From Linum tenue (taxonomy: Eukaryota; Streptophyta; Magnoliopsida; Malpighiales; Linaceae): a stretch of DNA of 64,000 nucleotides. Shown piece by piece: positions 44,651 to 55,666 of the stretch. Each line of letters opens with the position of its first letter. The stretch's first letter is position 1. The stretch lies in the NCBI GenBank assembly GCA_946122785.1, contig CAMGYJ010000006.1, forward strand, positions 3,498,538 to 3,562,537, read 5' to 3'. The notes beneath the pieces were generated by a model that saw only the letters and a program-made list of their open reading frames with translations, was not told where the DNA came from and searched no databases. Position numbers and translations under genes: made by a program.

Positions 44651-45038
44651 TTACATTCCCAATCTCATCCAGATGAAAGACAAGACAAGAGCAATCATAA
44701 TGAAGATGAACACTAGGCAGCCATTCACTTTGGACTCTTTCCCATTTTGCCTCTTCTCTAGTTCCCGAATCCGACAATGAAAGTTCAGCACCACAAACTT
44801 CATATGTTTATCTGGTGCTGGGTCATCCATTTGAAGAAATTACATGCCCCATTTGTCTACAAAAATAGTGAGGAATGAAGGAGAGGGATGGCCGAATGGT
44901 CTACAAATCAAAGCAGAAAAGTGAGTGAAATCTTACCCCATACTTGCTGCACCCGTAGAACCTCCTCCCTGGATTCGCCTCAGTCCAGCTCGTCTTGAGA
45001 TCTGATGCCAATCCACAACGACAGAAAGGTGCCACCAT
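44651..45038 (-). pseudogene. GRF zinc-finger protein with C-terminal membrane helix, inside the MULE
   Basis: Two exons on the strand opposite the transposase. Exon 1 (44937-45038) begins MVAPFCRCGLASDLKTSW and carries the GRF finger pattern (CRCG, TSW, NPGRRFYGC). Exon 2 (44651-44856) continues in phase (TNGACNFFKW), then a one-base shift near 44830 moves the frame. The tail has a coiled segment (RIRELEKRQNGK) and a strongly hydrophobic end (LVFIFIMIALVLSFIWM) before the stop at 44651. GRF fingers bind single-stranded nucleic acid in some proteins. Its role in a MULE is unknown; it may be captured or an accessory gene. Confidence 0.68.
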
Positions 45039-45503
45039 TAGCAGAAGAGAAGGTGATGAGAAGGAAACAGAGTGAGATGTGAACGTTTGGGGCGGAAGAG
45101 AGGATTCTTGTCGCCGGAAACCCACATAAATAAGATAGAGGGGTTGGTGGGTCGGGTCGGGTCTTGTTTGGTTAGAGGGTTGGGTAGGTTTAGATGACAT
45201 GGGGAGTCTCAATGACGTGGCGGGTCGAGTCTGTTAATTTTCGGGTTAAAAAGTGTTGATTAGGTAATTCTGTCAGCCACGTCATCACTTAACGGACACC
45301 GTCATCAATGGATTTAAATATTTCGAGTGACCAAACTTGAATGTTTTTTGTAATCTCAGTGACAAACCATGCAATTAACCCGACATTTTAGTACCCCAAC
45401 TTTTTGAAATTTACATATTGGTCCAAGACTTAGATGTCATTTGGATTCCTGGATCAATCCACCAATCCATGGATCCAATCCAATTGCCACCTCTAGGTGT
45501 GCT

Positions 45504-46400
45504 AATGGTTATCACTTGTTTTTTTGTGTGTAAAAACTTGCGTTGAATTGAGATTAAGTGTACCTTTGATTTTTTGGACAACGATTACTAAGAATCTAAG
45601 ATACGGCTCACACCTCTTCAAACAAAGTTCAAACGAGGATGTTTGATTGATGTTTCAGAAAACTAAGCTAAATTACTCTACTTTTATGGAGGTTCAGTGA
45701 GAGTTCCAAACTAAAAATTAAATCTATGGCTACATATGCTAGAGAAAAAGTAAAAGATAAACTTGACATGTGTGCCAGACTATTGATTTTGGAACCCTTC
45801 TCTCAGTTCTCTGACCACTCCCCCCTCCTATTTATAATCATGAGTAGGAAAACTGTCGTAGAAAACCTTCTGGAGAGTAACTTCCAAAAATAATTGCTTC
45901 CCTTCTTCCTCGGACGTGGCTGACGTGACCTCAAACGTGGAATAATCAACAGTTGCTCCCTTAACCGCCCAGTCGTCTCTCTCTTTTAGAGCTGAAGTTT
46001 TGATGCTTACCTCCTCTTCACCATGATTACCAGCACTGCCAGATATAACGACTAGATCTCACGACCGACATAGTCTACATCTTAGACTTGCTATTTCATA
46101 CCCTCCTTGTTATTCCACACGGCATACCCTCTCATGACCAACATGATCGAATCTCACGACGTGGTTGTCTTAGACTTAGTCATTTGGACTTAAAATCTAG
46201 TACCATGAGGCCCAATCTAAGCAAGTCAATTCTTATAATTGATCTAACCTTATAAAAATGCCTTGTAAATAATCTAATCGATGCGATACAAGATTATTTT
46301 TAGATGTAAATTGTCGTGCCCCATCATAAAATCTGAACCTGTTGTCCATAGCCCGTGAGCCAGGAGACACCAAGGTCAGTCCAGGCCCGCGGTTTCGGAG
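45504..46400 (-). other. LTR-like remnant
   Basis: No gene. A minus-strand TATA-like TATTTATA at 45829-45836 is followed 216 bases to the right by ATAACGACTAGATCTC (46045-46060). The same pair occurs in the LTR at about 53640-54497 (54027 and 54256), so this looks like a diverged relative. The edges are not resolved. Confidence 0.35.
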
Positions 46401-46792
46401 GTAAGATTAGAACCATACGACGCATCAGCTGGTATAGTTTACACATGAACATGCTATGGAAGACATCAGTTTTATCAATATCATAATGGTCTGGAAATGA
46501 ATTCAGAGTTCAGTCACGCGCTACAATACAAGCATCCTACTCGAGCGACCAATACTACTTCAATCTTCCACTTTTTGCATTTCCGCCAACTACCGTTTGG
46601 TGGAAGTTAATACAGCTGCCTTAATTCTTGCAAGTAGTCATTGACAGAGGCAAACTGAAACATCAGGTCACCACTCACCACATGACAGGGAATATAAGCC
46701 GGCTGATCTTGCTTTCCAGGGAGAATAGGAAAGAGAACCTCTTTCATTTGGCACTCCCCTACTTCTTCATTATGCCCATCCCCTGCCTCAGT

Positions 46793-49700
46793 TCAGTTAC
46801 CAGCTGCTGTGTCATTTCTAAACTGCTCTGCTTGTGGGGGAAGAAGAAGAGCCAACCTAGTTTTGTACCTTGCGATTCTAATCAACCGTTCTTCCCTTAA
46901 TCTACACAACACACACACAACCTTGTCGTTATTTGCACAAGCACCAGACCAAATAGCTAGAGTATCCTCCCTTGACAGGGTGAGATCATAATAGTCAGCC
47001 CAAGGAAGGCATTCTGAGGAAACATGTACCAAGATCTGATACCCTTACCTTGCTCGAACCTTTTTTGCATGCTTGATGTGCCTCTTTAACAAGTCTTGCG
47101 CTGATAAATGTTTAACAGTTTCTTCAGCCTGCAAAAAAAGAAGCTTGACTTCATCTACTTCTACACATATGTTTCAGAGGAAGATACTAAGAATTGAATC
47201 AGCTAAGACAGACAATTTACAGAAAATATAAACAAGATAGCAAGCGCATAACAAGTTGCATAACTTGAAGAGACACATTCTGACAATTATCAATAAACAT
47301 GCATGAAAGGGGAATAAATCTGACCTCGTCAGTGTCTTCTCCTTCATCTTCCTTACTTGGTGAATTGCTATCCACCACAGGTAATGGCAAGGGTCTTGAG
47401 AGAGTCTTTGCACCTTCGCTATAGGGTGTCTGCTTAGTATACACATTAACAAAGAAAAAGGCAAGAGTATGAGAGAATCCATGTTCAACATGGCACATAA
47501 TTCAATGCACTCAAAAGTTAGAAAAGAATCGCTGGACAGCAAGTTAGACAGCTTGAAAAAATGACCTTTAAAATGATCACCGTCAGGGAAAGAACAACCA
47601 GCAACTCTCTACCCTGAAAGCCATCCTGGCCCTTAATATCTAAGTGATTTAACTCCAAGGTATCGGTCTAGTGGTAAAAAAGGATGGGAGATGAAGAGTA
47701 CCTAACCTAACTCACAGCATCCAAATTGTGGCGCAAACATCACGAATTTTTAAAAACACCTCATTGACTCATGGAAGTTCTTACTTCCCATTTTCACAAT
47801 TGTGCCTCTTCTTTTACGTAACTTCACCCTGTTCATGCTACTTCACCAAGATTAAGAAATGCATTGATGTCTACCAATCCCATAGAGCAGCGACATCATT
47901 ATGATGACAGTGATTTGTGCTGGGAAAAAAACTATAATATTTTTTGTTCTCCTATATCCTGTTTGTACAAGTTCATTGTTTTCTCTTTCATAATCCCTAT
48001 TGCTCGTGCTTCTTAACTTGGTTCATCAACCAGTATGTTAGACATATAATTAGTAGAATAATAATAATTAATATATTAGTTAAGTAGGGTTAGGCGGCTA
48101 ACCTAGGCCGATTAGGTTAGGATTAGTTTATTAGGGTTTTGGGTTTATTTCTTATAAATATGTACTTTGCGTTTACGTCATAAGCAATCAAGAAATCAGT
48201 CAAGAAAAGTATTAAGTAAAGTATCTCTCCTAAACCTAAACCCTCTCAACTCCTAATTTCTATCCTCCCCTAATCCAAGGCCTAGGCCAATTCCGGATTC
48301 TATTTTGTTCATTCTCATCTAAATCCCTAATTCTTTCTCTCAACCCTAAATCCCTATTTGTTACAAGTAATTGCGGGTGCCGAAGATCAGTCCCTAAAAT
48401 CCCTAGAAGCGGGGTTCTAACAATGTATGAGAGTCTGGTTGTGGCACTCGTACCATGGTTTCGACCTTCGTCAAGTTCTCAATCAAAGAACTCACAAAGA
48501 TTCTTAAAATAAAGTTGGAAGCTGCAAGAACATAGAGGAGTACAATCCCGCATCCAGTCATAGCTTGCGCCGCAACCAGATCGATGATCGCAGAGATGGA
48601 TTTTGACGATTGGTTGGAGCAACCTGCGTTTCCAATCGAGCCCGAGCAAGGTGGAACCACGCCACCCATGATGCTAGCGACGGTAGAAGAGTTGATGGCG
48701 GCGGATTCGCCGGCCACAAAAGACACGCCAGCGCCACCAATCAGCGTATCTGAGATGATTGAGAAAGCAGCTATTGCAGCGCCTGTCGTCCTTGCGACAT
48801 CAGCATCATCAACCGTTCATTCCTCAGACAAGACGAGGACAAGGATCAATGAGCTCCTGGCGGTGAAGCCGCCGGCCCCGAAAGAAGCACCACCACCAAC
48901 AGTTGCCACTATGACGACCAAAGACGAGGAGCAGGTCCGCCGGGGTTCTACTCCTATGGCGCGAATCGCGCGGTGGGTGTCGTGGGTTACAGGGAACCCA
49001 AACGCGGCGACGATGAACGGGAATCCGTTCCGGGCTAGGAAGAGGAGCTAAAGACGATGACAAGTCAGCGTTGCACCGCTCAGGACCGGTTGCCAACGAA
49101 GAGCGGAGCAGATGGCGGGTATCGCCGGGTCGAGCTTGGCGAGTCTCCGCGAGATGGGCTACTCGCCGGAGCCGGGGTGGCCGTCGGGTTGCTCGCCATC
49201 GGGAAAAGAAGAGGCGAGGAAGAAGGAAGGCGGCGACGGTCTCCCTTCTCCAGCAACCCTAGGTCGCGCCACCAAGAGGCCAGAACCGTTGGGCCTAGCT
49301 GTGGTTCGGGTCGCTGGGCTCGAGTTAGCCAGAGTGGATTAGCAATCGGAGCGGGCCGAAATATGCCCACTAGTTAAGTCTTTTCAGTATGGTTGTGGGC
49401 CAACATATGAAGAAGTTGAATCCAACTTGGGTTTTGTCTTAAGGAAATCAGATTGGGAGGAAGTTGTTACGTTGGTGGATGGACTTGTAAGTGAGTTAGG
49501 TCCATGCGAAATTGAGAAAAGGGAACAACTAAGGAAGTTTGACATGGGGTTGGGCCATGCATCCTACTTTCAAGCTAATGTGGGCCGACCCAAAGGAGAA
49601 GGAAAAGAAGGGCATGTGGAAGAATTTATAGAGCGTATCTTTGAAGACCAACAGATGGAGTACAAGGAAGAATTGTTCGGCTATGGGCTGGAACGTAGGT

Positions 49701-52700
49701 GCCACGTGGTGGGGCAAGAATTGTGGAAAGTGGAAGTTGGTGGAGAAAGATTAATTTGTGGAATTGAGCGCAATTGGAAGCGAAGAAAGAGGAAAATCAA
49801 GAAGACGGAAGTTGACTGCAACCTTGAGGATAAGGTCGCTTCCAAGGAGGGTGGAATGTTAGACATATAATTAGTAGAATAATAATTAATAATAATGTTA
49901 GTTAAGTAGGGTTAGGCGGCTAACCTAGGTTGATCATGTTAGGATTAGTTTATTAGGATTTTGGGTTTATTTCTTATAAATATGTATTTTGGGTTTACGT
50001 CACAAGTAATCAAGAAATCAGTCAAGAAAAGTATTAAGCAAAGTATCTCTCCTAAACCTAATCCCTCTCAACTCCTAATTTCTATCCTCCCCTAATCCAA
50101 GGCCTCGGCCGATTCCTGATTCTATTATGTTCTTTCTCATCTAAATCCCTAATTCTTTCTCTCGACCCTAAATCCCTATTTGTTACAAGTAATTGCAGGT
50201 GCCGAGGATCAGTCCCTAAAACCTCCACACACCGACATGAGCGACAACAAAGCTGTATAGTCTTGTCACAACAAGTTCAAAAACAAATCTCTTTAACAAA
50301 TGTTACAAACCTGGCTTTCCTCAGCAACACCGTTTCTCAACCATGATCGACAAAGTGCATAAAGAGAAGCTCCACCAGATATTCTTACCTACAAGCATAA
50401 ATCAATGAAATTGTTATCGCTAAGATTAGTATTCGGGAACAGCAATAAAGTGTGGAACAGTGTGATAATACATCACTATTCAGAAGGAACGCATCTAAGC
50501 ATGCCAACCATCTTTTCAGAATTGGAACAAGTCAACAACAAATGTCAATTATACGGGGAGGGGCTTAAGATGGATGAAAGTAGGAAGAGAAGCTTACTTT
50601 TCGATCTCTAACTACAATGACAGCATCATCTGTTACGTCCCTGCATAAAGAACAAGAGTAGCATGATTAAAGTTAGTGTGTGCAATGAATTCTTGATTGC
50701 TAAACCTAAGATGATAACGCTGCGCCAATTTGACCTCGTATTTTTGTAGCCACTTGTTATGGGACAATCCAAGTACCATATCGGTAATACAAGGGAAGGA
50801 ACCCTTGTATATTAGTGTCCACCAAGCTCATTAGTACGAGACCTTTTGGTGAGGACACCCAAGAGTAAATCCGTGCGGGCTTGGCCCAAAGCGGACAATA
50901 TCGTACTAATTGAGCAGCCCGGTTATGACAAGTGGTATCAGAGCCTGGTTGCGGTTTTGGGAATTTGGCGCTGGACTGAAGTTTTGCTTTGTGGAGGTAG
51001 CTTTCAATTCTTCAGCTTGGTTCGGTGGAGGAATCGCTTTGAAGTTGACTCTGGGTAGTTGTGTTTTGGTCTCGCTTTTTTGGTGAGAAGTTTGGTTGGA
51101 GTTTGTTTGATAATAAGAATGGCTGCTATCAGTATGAAGATTGAGAAGTTTACCGGAAGAAACAGTTTTAGTTTGTGGCAGATCAAGATGCAAGCACTGT
51201 TGAAACAACATGGTTTGTGGGCTCCGTTGTCTGGAAAATCGAAGAAGGAAAGCATAGATGAAGAAGAGTGGATTACTTTGGAAGAGAAAGCTCACTCTAC
51301 AATCTTGCTTTGTTTGGCTGATGACATCATCACTGAGGTTGCTGCTGAGAAGACTGCCGTAGGTTTGTGGTTGAAGCTTGAAAGTCTATACATGACAAAG
51401 TCTTTAACCAACAAGTTGCATATGAAGCAACGTTTGTTCAGTTTGCGTATGGAGGAAGGTACATCTCTCAGGAATCATCTAGATCAACTCAATAATATCT
51501 TGTTAGATCTGCGGAATATTGATGTTAAAGTAGATGATGAGGATGCTGCCTTAATTCTGTTAGTATCTTTGCCACAGTCATATGAGAATTTTGTGGATTC
51601 TTTTATTGTTGGGAAAGATAGTTTGTCTTTGGAAGATGTCAGATCTGCTCTACATACTAGGGAGGTTCGACATAAGAGGTCTGGTTCAGGGCGATGGACG
51701 TCAGTTTGGTGGGACCCTCGTTTGGTGGCCTCAGGATTTGCGATCTGAGTCTGGTTTGGTGGATTCACGAGAGATCCACGTTTGGGCTTTGGCGGATCAA
51801 AGAGAGTTCCGCGTTTGGGAAGGAGATCAAAGAGAGTTCTGCGTCTGGTAAATTTCTTGTACCGAGAAGCCCATCGATACAAGGTGTCTGGCGGATCAAG
51901 ATAATCGCTGAGGTGAGGACACGAAGTTCGTGGTCCTTGTCTTGAGGGGAGGATTGTTATGGGACAATCCAAGTACCACATCGGTAATACAAGGGAAGGA
52001 ACCCTTGTATATTAGTGTCCACCAAGCTCATTAGTACGAGGCCTTTTGGTGAGGACACCCAAGAGTAAATCCGTGCGGGCTTGGCCCAAAGCGGACAATA
52101 TCGTACTAATTGAGCAGCCCGGTTATGACACCACTAGAATCAGAAACTGGGGAAGGAGATGGGGCAACCTAAGAGAGAGAAACAGAAGCCCTAGAACAGC
52201 AGGAAAAGGGGCAAAAGCCAATGGAAGTTACCATGAGTTGGCAAGGAAGGGGGATTCCCTTGATAGGGGCCGCTGAAGCGGGAGGAGAAGGAACGAGGGT
52301 ATGGAGAGGGTTGGGATTGGAAGGCGGTTGCCTGGAGAGAGTTGGATATTGAGGATGAGAGAGCAAGGGAGATGGAGAGGCTGGCCTGTAACTAAGGGCG
52401 GAGGAAGAGGGATTGAAGGTCCCACGAAGAAGAAGAGTAGTGGGAGTGGTGTTATTAGAGAGGGGAAAGCTGTGATCGGAGGGGCGGAGAGTGCCCGGAA
52501 CGAAGCCGCGGCCGGAGGAAGCAAGAGGATATACGATGTCGTTTTGGGCAGGGGGCGGGGAACTGGAGATGGGAATCTGGGTTTGGGATCTGGGAGGGAG
52601 GTTTTGGCAGTTGCTGTTGTTAAGGTAGTACTGCTGCTGCTGGTAAACTGGGCACGGATATGGATGCGAGGCTTGGGGTCTTCCAACACTCGGTTGAGCG

Positions 52701-52729
52701 AAGGCGGTGTTGTTCGGACTGGATGCCAT
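46793..52729 (-). CDS. LIN37-like gene (MuvB/DREAM subunit homologue), interrupted
   Basis: Seven exons on the minus strand: 52232-52729; 52131-52168 joined to 50735-50749 (one 53-base exon split by a Copia-type insertion); 50598-50640; 50311-50388; 47325-47429; 47049-47128; 46793-46901. All edges are GT-AG and phases agree, giving 321 residues. Exon 1 encodes a Pro/Ser/Gln-rich N-terminus. The core reads DDAVIVVRDRKV and SLYALCRSWLRNG, which I match to the LIN37 CRAWMRN-type motif. The C-terminus is basic and helical (RHIKHAKKVRARLREERL, RIARYKTRL) and ends RNDTAAGN. LIN37 helps repress cell-cycle genes. The exon 2 insertion probably disables this copy. Confidence 0.7.
48584..49051 (+). CDS. 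Element F internal ORF, unknown
   Basis: 155 residues, acidic start (MIAEMDFDDWLEQP), Ala/Pro/Thr-rich middle and a basic end (WVTGNPNAATMNGNPFRARKRS). No family is recognised. It could be a captured host segment or chance. Confidence 0.3.
   Translation: MIAEMDFDDWLEQPAFPIEPEQGGTTPPMMLATVEELMAADSPATKDTPAPPISVSEMIEKAAIAAPVVLATSASSTVHSSDKTRTRINELLAVKPPAPKEAPPPTVATMTTKDEEQVRRGSTPMARIARWVSWVTGNPNAATMNGNPFRARKRS
49427..49870 (+). CDS. Element F second internal frame, unknown
   Basis: Open frame of 147 residues running into the polypurine tract, Lys/Glu-rich (IERNWKRRKRKIKK). The upstream bases from about 49380 are in the same style, so the start is not certain. No recognised domain. Confidence 0.25.
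   Translation: MGFVLRKSDWEEVVTLVDGLVSELGPCEIEKREQLRKFDMGLGHASYFQANVGRPKGEGKEGHVEEFIERIFEDQQMEYKEELFGYGLERRCHVVGQELWKVEVGGERLICGIERNWKRRKRKIKKTEVDCNLEDKVASKEGGMLDI
50755..52130 (+). mobile_element. Gag-only Copia-type element (TR-GAG-like) in exon 2 of the LIN37-like gene
   Basis: 1376 bp, with 176-bp LTRs at 50755-50930 and 51955-52130 (TGTTATGGGAC to GGTTATGACA, two differences by eye) and duplication CCACT at 50750-50754 and 52131-52135. A PBS of the Copia type (TGGTATCAGAGC, complement of initiator tRNA-Met) follows the first LTR at 50933. A polypurine tract (GAGGGGAGGA) precedes the second. Only gag is encoded. The close LTRs point to recent insertion. Confidence 0.93.
51119..51748 (+). 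CDS. Copia-type Gag (UBN2-like)
   Basis: 209 residues from the ATG at 51119; the open frame extends further upstream, but this start fits the family. It has the usual Copia gag start (MKIEKFTGRNSFSLWQIKM) and core (KAHSTILLCLADDII, WLKLESLYMTKSLTNKLHMKQRLFSLRM, LVSLPQSYENFV, EDVRSALHTREVR). The zinc knuckle and everything downstream are missing; after HKRSGSG the frame decays. Gag would form the particle, and pol must come in trans. Confidence 0.9.
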   Translation: MAAISMKIEKFTGRNSFSLWQIKMQALLKQHGLWAPLSGKSKKESIDEEEWITLEEKAHSTILLCLADDIITEVAAEKTAVGLWLKLESLYMTKSLTNKLHMKQRLFSLRMEEGTSLRNHLDQLNNILLDLRNIDVKVDDEDAALILLVSLPQSYENFVDSFIVGKDSLSLEDVRSALHTREVRHKRSGSGRWTSVWWDPRLVASGFAI

Positions 52730-52989
52730 AGTTGTATCTTGGGGAGGGAGAGGGATTCTATTTCTTTCTGGCGGGGAATTGGGTGTTCAGCTTTTTTGTT
52801 CTATTCCTTTCCTTGTCCCGTGTAGGAATGAATTTCTCATTTTGAAAAATGAAAATTACTTGCTTATTAGAAACAAGCAGATTTTTCAAAGAAAAAAAAA
52901 GCAGATAATTAATCATGATCCCTAGTTAATTGGACTCACTTGGGTCGTGTGGTACTTTAATTTGAAGGGGCCGGGGAAAAGATGGAGGG

Positions 52990-53041
52990 AGCCCAATTGG
53001 AATATTTACAGTAGAGAGAAGCCCAATCAATCACTTGGGCC
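52990..53041 (-). promoter_or_regulatory. Site II (TGGGCC/AGCCCA) cluster upstream of the LIN37-like gene
   Basis: Three site II-type motifs at 52990-52995, 53020-53025 and 53036-53041, about 260-310 bases upstream of the ATG at 52729. Such motifs are bound by TCP factors and are common in promoters of proliferation and housekeeping genes, which fits a cell-cycle gene. Confidence 0.5.
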
Positions 53042-53639
53042 CGCTTCCTCACGTTGGCCTCCCTTCAAGTCACTATGGCGATGTCTGCGAGTATCTGGAT
53101 GTAGAATCGCCTCTTCATTCTCATTTTATCCTCAAAACGAGCAATTGAGTGATTTTTTAGTTTGGTTCCAATATGAGTATATCTTCCTCTTTATCTGTTA
53201 TCAATTTTGGGAGACTAGGCCATGGAGAACGCTGATGTTTCTTCCCTGCTCTCCATTTGGGTTCTTAGATCTATGATGCATCTCTTTCTACAGAACCATA
53301 TGGGTCTTGTTGGATGAGACTACTTTGATGCAAGTAGGATAGGTTACGATTCCAAGGCGTGGAAGAGGACAAAGACACTTCATGTGGGTGAATCCAAGGG
53401 GGCTTGGGTTCCGATGGAGGGCTTCTTCTATTCCTCTCGAGGCTGCTCGGGGGAGAAGATCGTCTAACCATGCTCTGCCAAAGTATCCATAAATTAATCA
53501 GTGAACAAGGACCCTTAGAATTTCTCCCTTGCAACATTATGTCGTTTGACCGAATGACGTTCAATCGAATAGGATCGACATTTCTAGTCAAAATCCTGAG
53601 AAACTTGGATTTCGATCCTCGCACCGCGAAGGAGTCCAA
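53042..53639. other. Intergenic DNA, nothing recognised
   Basis: Open frames on both strands (for example 53271-53639 minus) show no family motif. Possibly part of the adjoining LTR. Confidence 0.4.
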
Positions 53640-54497
53640 GGTCGACTAAGCTCTCATTCGGATCGACAAATAACAAAATACAGGTAATCAAACATCAACA
53701 CATATGAATAAACACAATCTTATTAAACCAAACATTGAATTCTACATGATTAGAACCTCTAGTGTTCACATACTTACATAAGTAACGAACTTAGCCAACC
53801 ATGGGGAAGGGTTCTTAAGTGTTCATCGATTGAAACGAATACCCCAGAAGCCCACAGGAAACGGTGCTGACAATTGAGAAAACGGAGCCCATATACCACC
53901 ATGTCTGGCGCCATTTCTCCCTTGAAGGTTATTCTCGTTGTAAGCCAGGAGGGTTGCTCTATCGATAGAGTAACAATCCTTCCTTGACCTCTCGTCTCCT
54001 CCTCCCATTTTCTATCTCTAGAGACCTATTTATAGGCCTTTTATTAGACTTTCTAGGGAGGAAATCTCGTAGCTCCAACATCATCCAACCAATGAGAAGG
54101 CTCCAAACACGTGGCCAGCGAATTAGGAGGCTCCAGGGTGACTTTCTAACGAAGTAGTTTAGCTCCACAAAATGGTCGCTAAAGCACCGTTTCACACCAA
54201 GGGTACCATTTTGGGAACTGTTTTACTTAAGTCGTACTCTCTTTGAATCTTGGCTATAACAACTAGATCTCGATGTCCCATACGACTGCCAAGTTGTACA
54301 ATAGTCTGTTTTGACTTAAAATGCACAAAATGGTACAAAAACACATATTAATCATATAAAAGCAATCCTAGGGTTGCTAGAACAAACTTGAAGCAATCAT
54401 AACAAAAATTCAAGGTATTATGAAGATATTGATAGGAAATGTGTGCACTTTCGATCATAATACGAGGGTCTAGACTAGACATTTCTACGTGTCATCA
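53640..54497 (-). repeat. LTR of diverged Athila-like element G
   Basis: On the minus strand it begins TGATGACACG (edge at 54497), like element B's TGATGACTCGG, right after a polypurine tract. A TATA-like TATTTATA lies at 54027-54034. The left edge is estimated. It is diverged from the A and B families. Confidence 0.6.
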
Positions 54498-55191
54498 AAT
54501 AACCCCACACTTGAACTTTGCTTGTCCCTAAGCAAATCTAATCTTAACATCCTTCTCCTCACTAGACCTCTATGATGACATGTGACTTCCGATCCTAGGT
54601 AATGGATCATAAGAAGCTTACCGGGTCAACCCTTGCAATGAGAAACCTTGGTCCTTGAAATGATGCTCAAAACGTAATTCGTAAGGACAAAATGGTTCAT
54701 CTATCACGAGATGGAGTTCTCTTTTTCTTCCCCGAGTTTTCTTATACTAAGATTGGCATGAAGCTATGTAGCTTGATTATGAAGTATTTACATTCCTGCC
54801 CACATAAGTCTTTTAAAGAGTTTTTCATATGAAGACGATCTTGTCACGTTGTATTTCACTTTTAATGCGCATAAGGGGGTTTGTGTTGTCTCGCACTTTG
54901 GTACTTAGCGCAAGCCTTGATCGAGCAAGAGCAGTTTTAGCTCCTTTTCTACGATCTTGCGGGTGGTGAATGAAGTCAAGGGGTGTCAATTTATTTTGTA
55001 ATGTTTGTCGATTTATTTTGTAATGTTTGTAAGCTTTATTATTTTTGTGCACCATGTTTATCATTTTTTGTCAACCATGTTTGTAATGTTTTTTATGTTT
55101 AAAAAATAACCTAGTTGACTTTTGGTTGAAACTCTTCTATATAGGGATGGAGGCTCCAAAATCAACCCGGGTGTTTTTCCAGTTTGTATGG
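54498..55191 (-). other. Element G 3' internal noncoding region
   Basis: The polypurine tract is at about 54501-54515 (minus strand TTCAAGTGTGGGGTTATT), with a hairpin-like TTTGCTT/AAGCAAA beside it (54517-54536), then the same motif order as in element C (1350-1500). A short tandem of GTCGATTTATTTTGTAATGTTT lies near 54990-55035. No gene. Confidence 0.55.
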
Positions 55192-55530
55192 TGACTCGCT
55201 AAAACACAACTCCTAACAAAGCCCAAGTGTAACCAATGAAAGGGACTGCAGTATAGTGGCTCAAGTAATAAATATCGAATCCACGGGTCTCTAGAGTTAC
55301 TATTACTCAGCTTCAGTTCATTATCTAGCAAACCAGATTAAGATAGAACAACTAAAACTTCTCTAGAACAACCGATCAAGGCGTTCTGAACTAGATTCCC
55401 TCTATCGAATGAGGCTTTCAATCGATACAAAGAAGTGAATCAACCCTCGACTAAAGCAATCGATCCAATACTATCAATCTATGGTGCTCTATTGACCTAA
55501 TCAGGTATTCGCTCTCATAGGATCAACTAG
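55192..55530 (-). repeat. Partial LTR, element B family
   Basis: Reverse complement of the last roughly 340 bases of the B LTR (TGACTCGCTAAAACACAAC at the left edge). It is cut where element E begins. Confidence 0.75.
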
Positions 55531-55666
55531 GGATCTGGGCCCCCAGGCAACAGGATTGGGAGGGGGGGGGGGCAAGGCCCAAAAATGGTTCTGAGAAATA
55601 CCCCAAGGCCCAAACAAGAGGAAGGGCGCATGAGGACAAACCGCTAAAGGCCAAGGGAGACCAGGC

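Larger units (their letters stand above)
41366..45381 (+). mobile_element. MULE with deleted MuDR transposase and an antisense GRF gene
   Basis: 4016 bp with 9-bp duplication GACATTTTA (41357-41365 and 45382-45390). The TIRs are long, roughly 300 bp at the left and 240 bp at the right (starting GGGTTAATTGCATGGTT), the right one lacking about 80 bp. It holds a transposase remnant on the plus strand and a GRF zinc-finger frame on the minus strand. It is nested in a hAT MITE. Confidence 0.88.
41112..45495. mobile_element. hAT MITE split by a MULE
   Basis: The 8-bp duplication GGTGTGCT lies at 41104-41111 and 45496-45503. Termini TAGAGGTGGCA at the left and TGCCACCTCTA at the right are inverted. 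Without the nested MULE the MITE is about 360 bp. AATCCAATCC/GGATTGG motifs fill both ends. Confidence 0.87.
48036..50216 (+). mobile_element. Element F: LTR retroelement without recognisable gag-pol, in an intron
   Basis: Two similar repeats, 48036 to about 48400 and 49857 to about 50216, each beginning TGTTAGACATATAATTAG. The right one follows a polypurine tract (AAGGAGGGTGGAA). After the left one, TGTATGAGAGTCTGGTTG resembles a decayed Copia-type PBS. The internal 1.45 kb has frames such as 48584-49051 and 49427-49870 but no known retroelement domain. I found no target duplication, and the exact LTR ends are uncertain. It lies in the fourth intron of the LIN37-like gene, on the opposite strand. 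Confidence 0.7.

Noticed and set aside
49057..49377. Frames on both strands in the GC-rich part of element F
   Set aside because: They overlap each other, and none has recognisable motifs.
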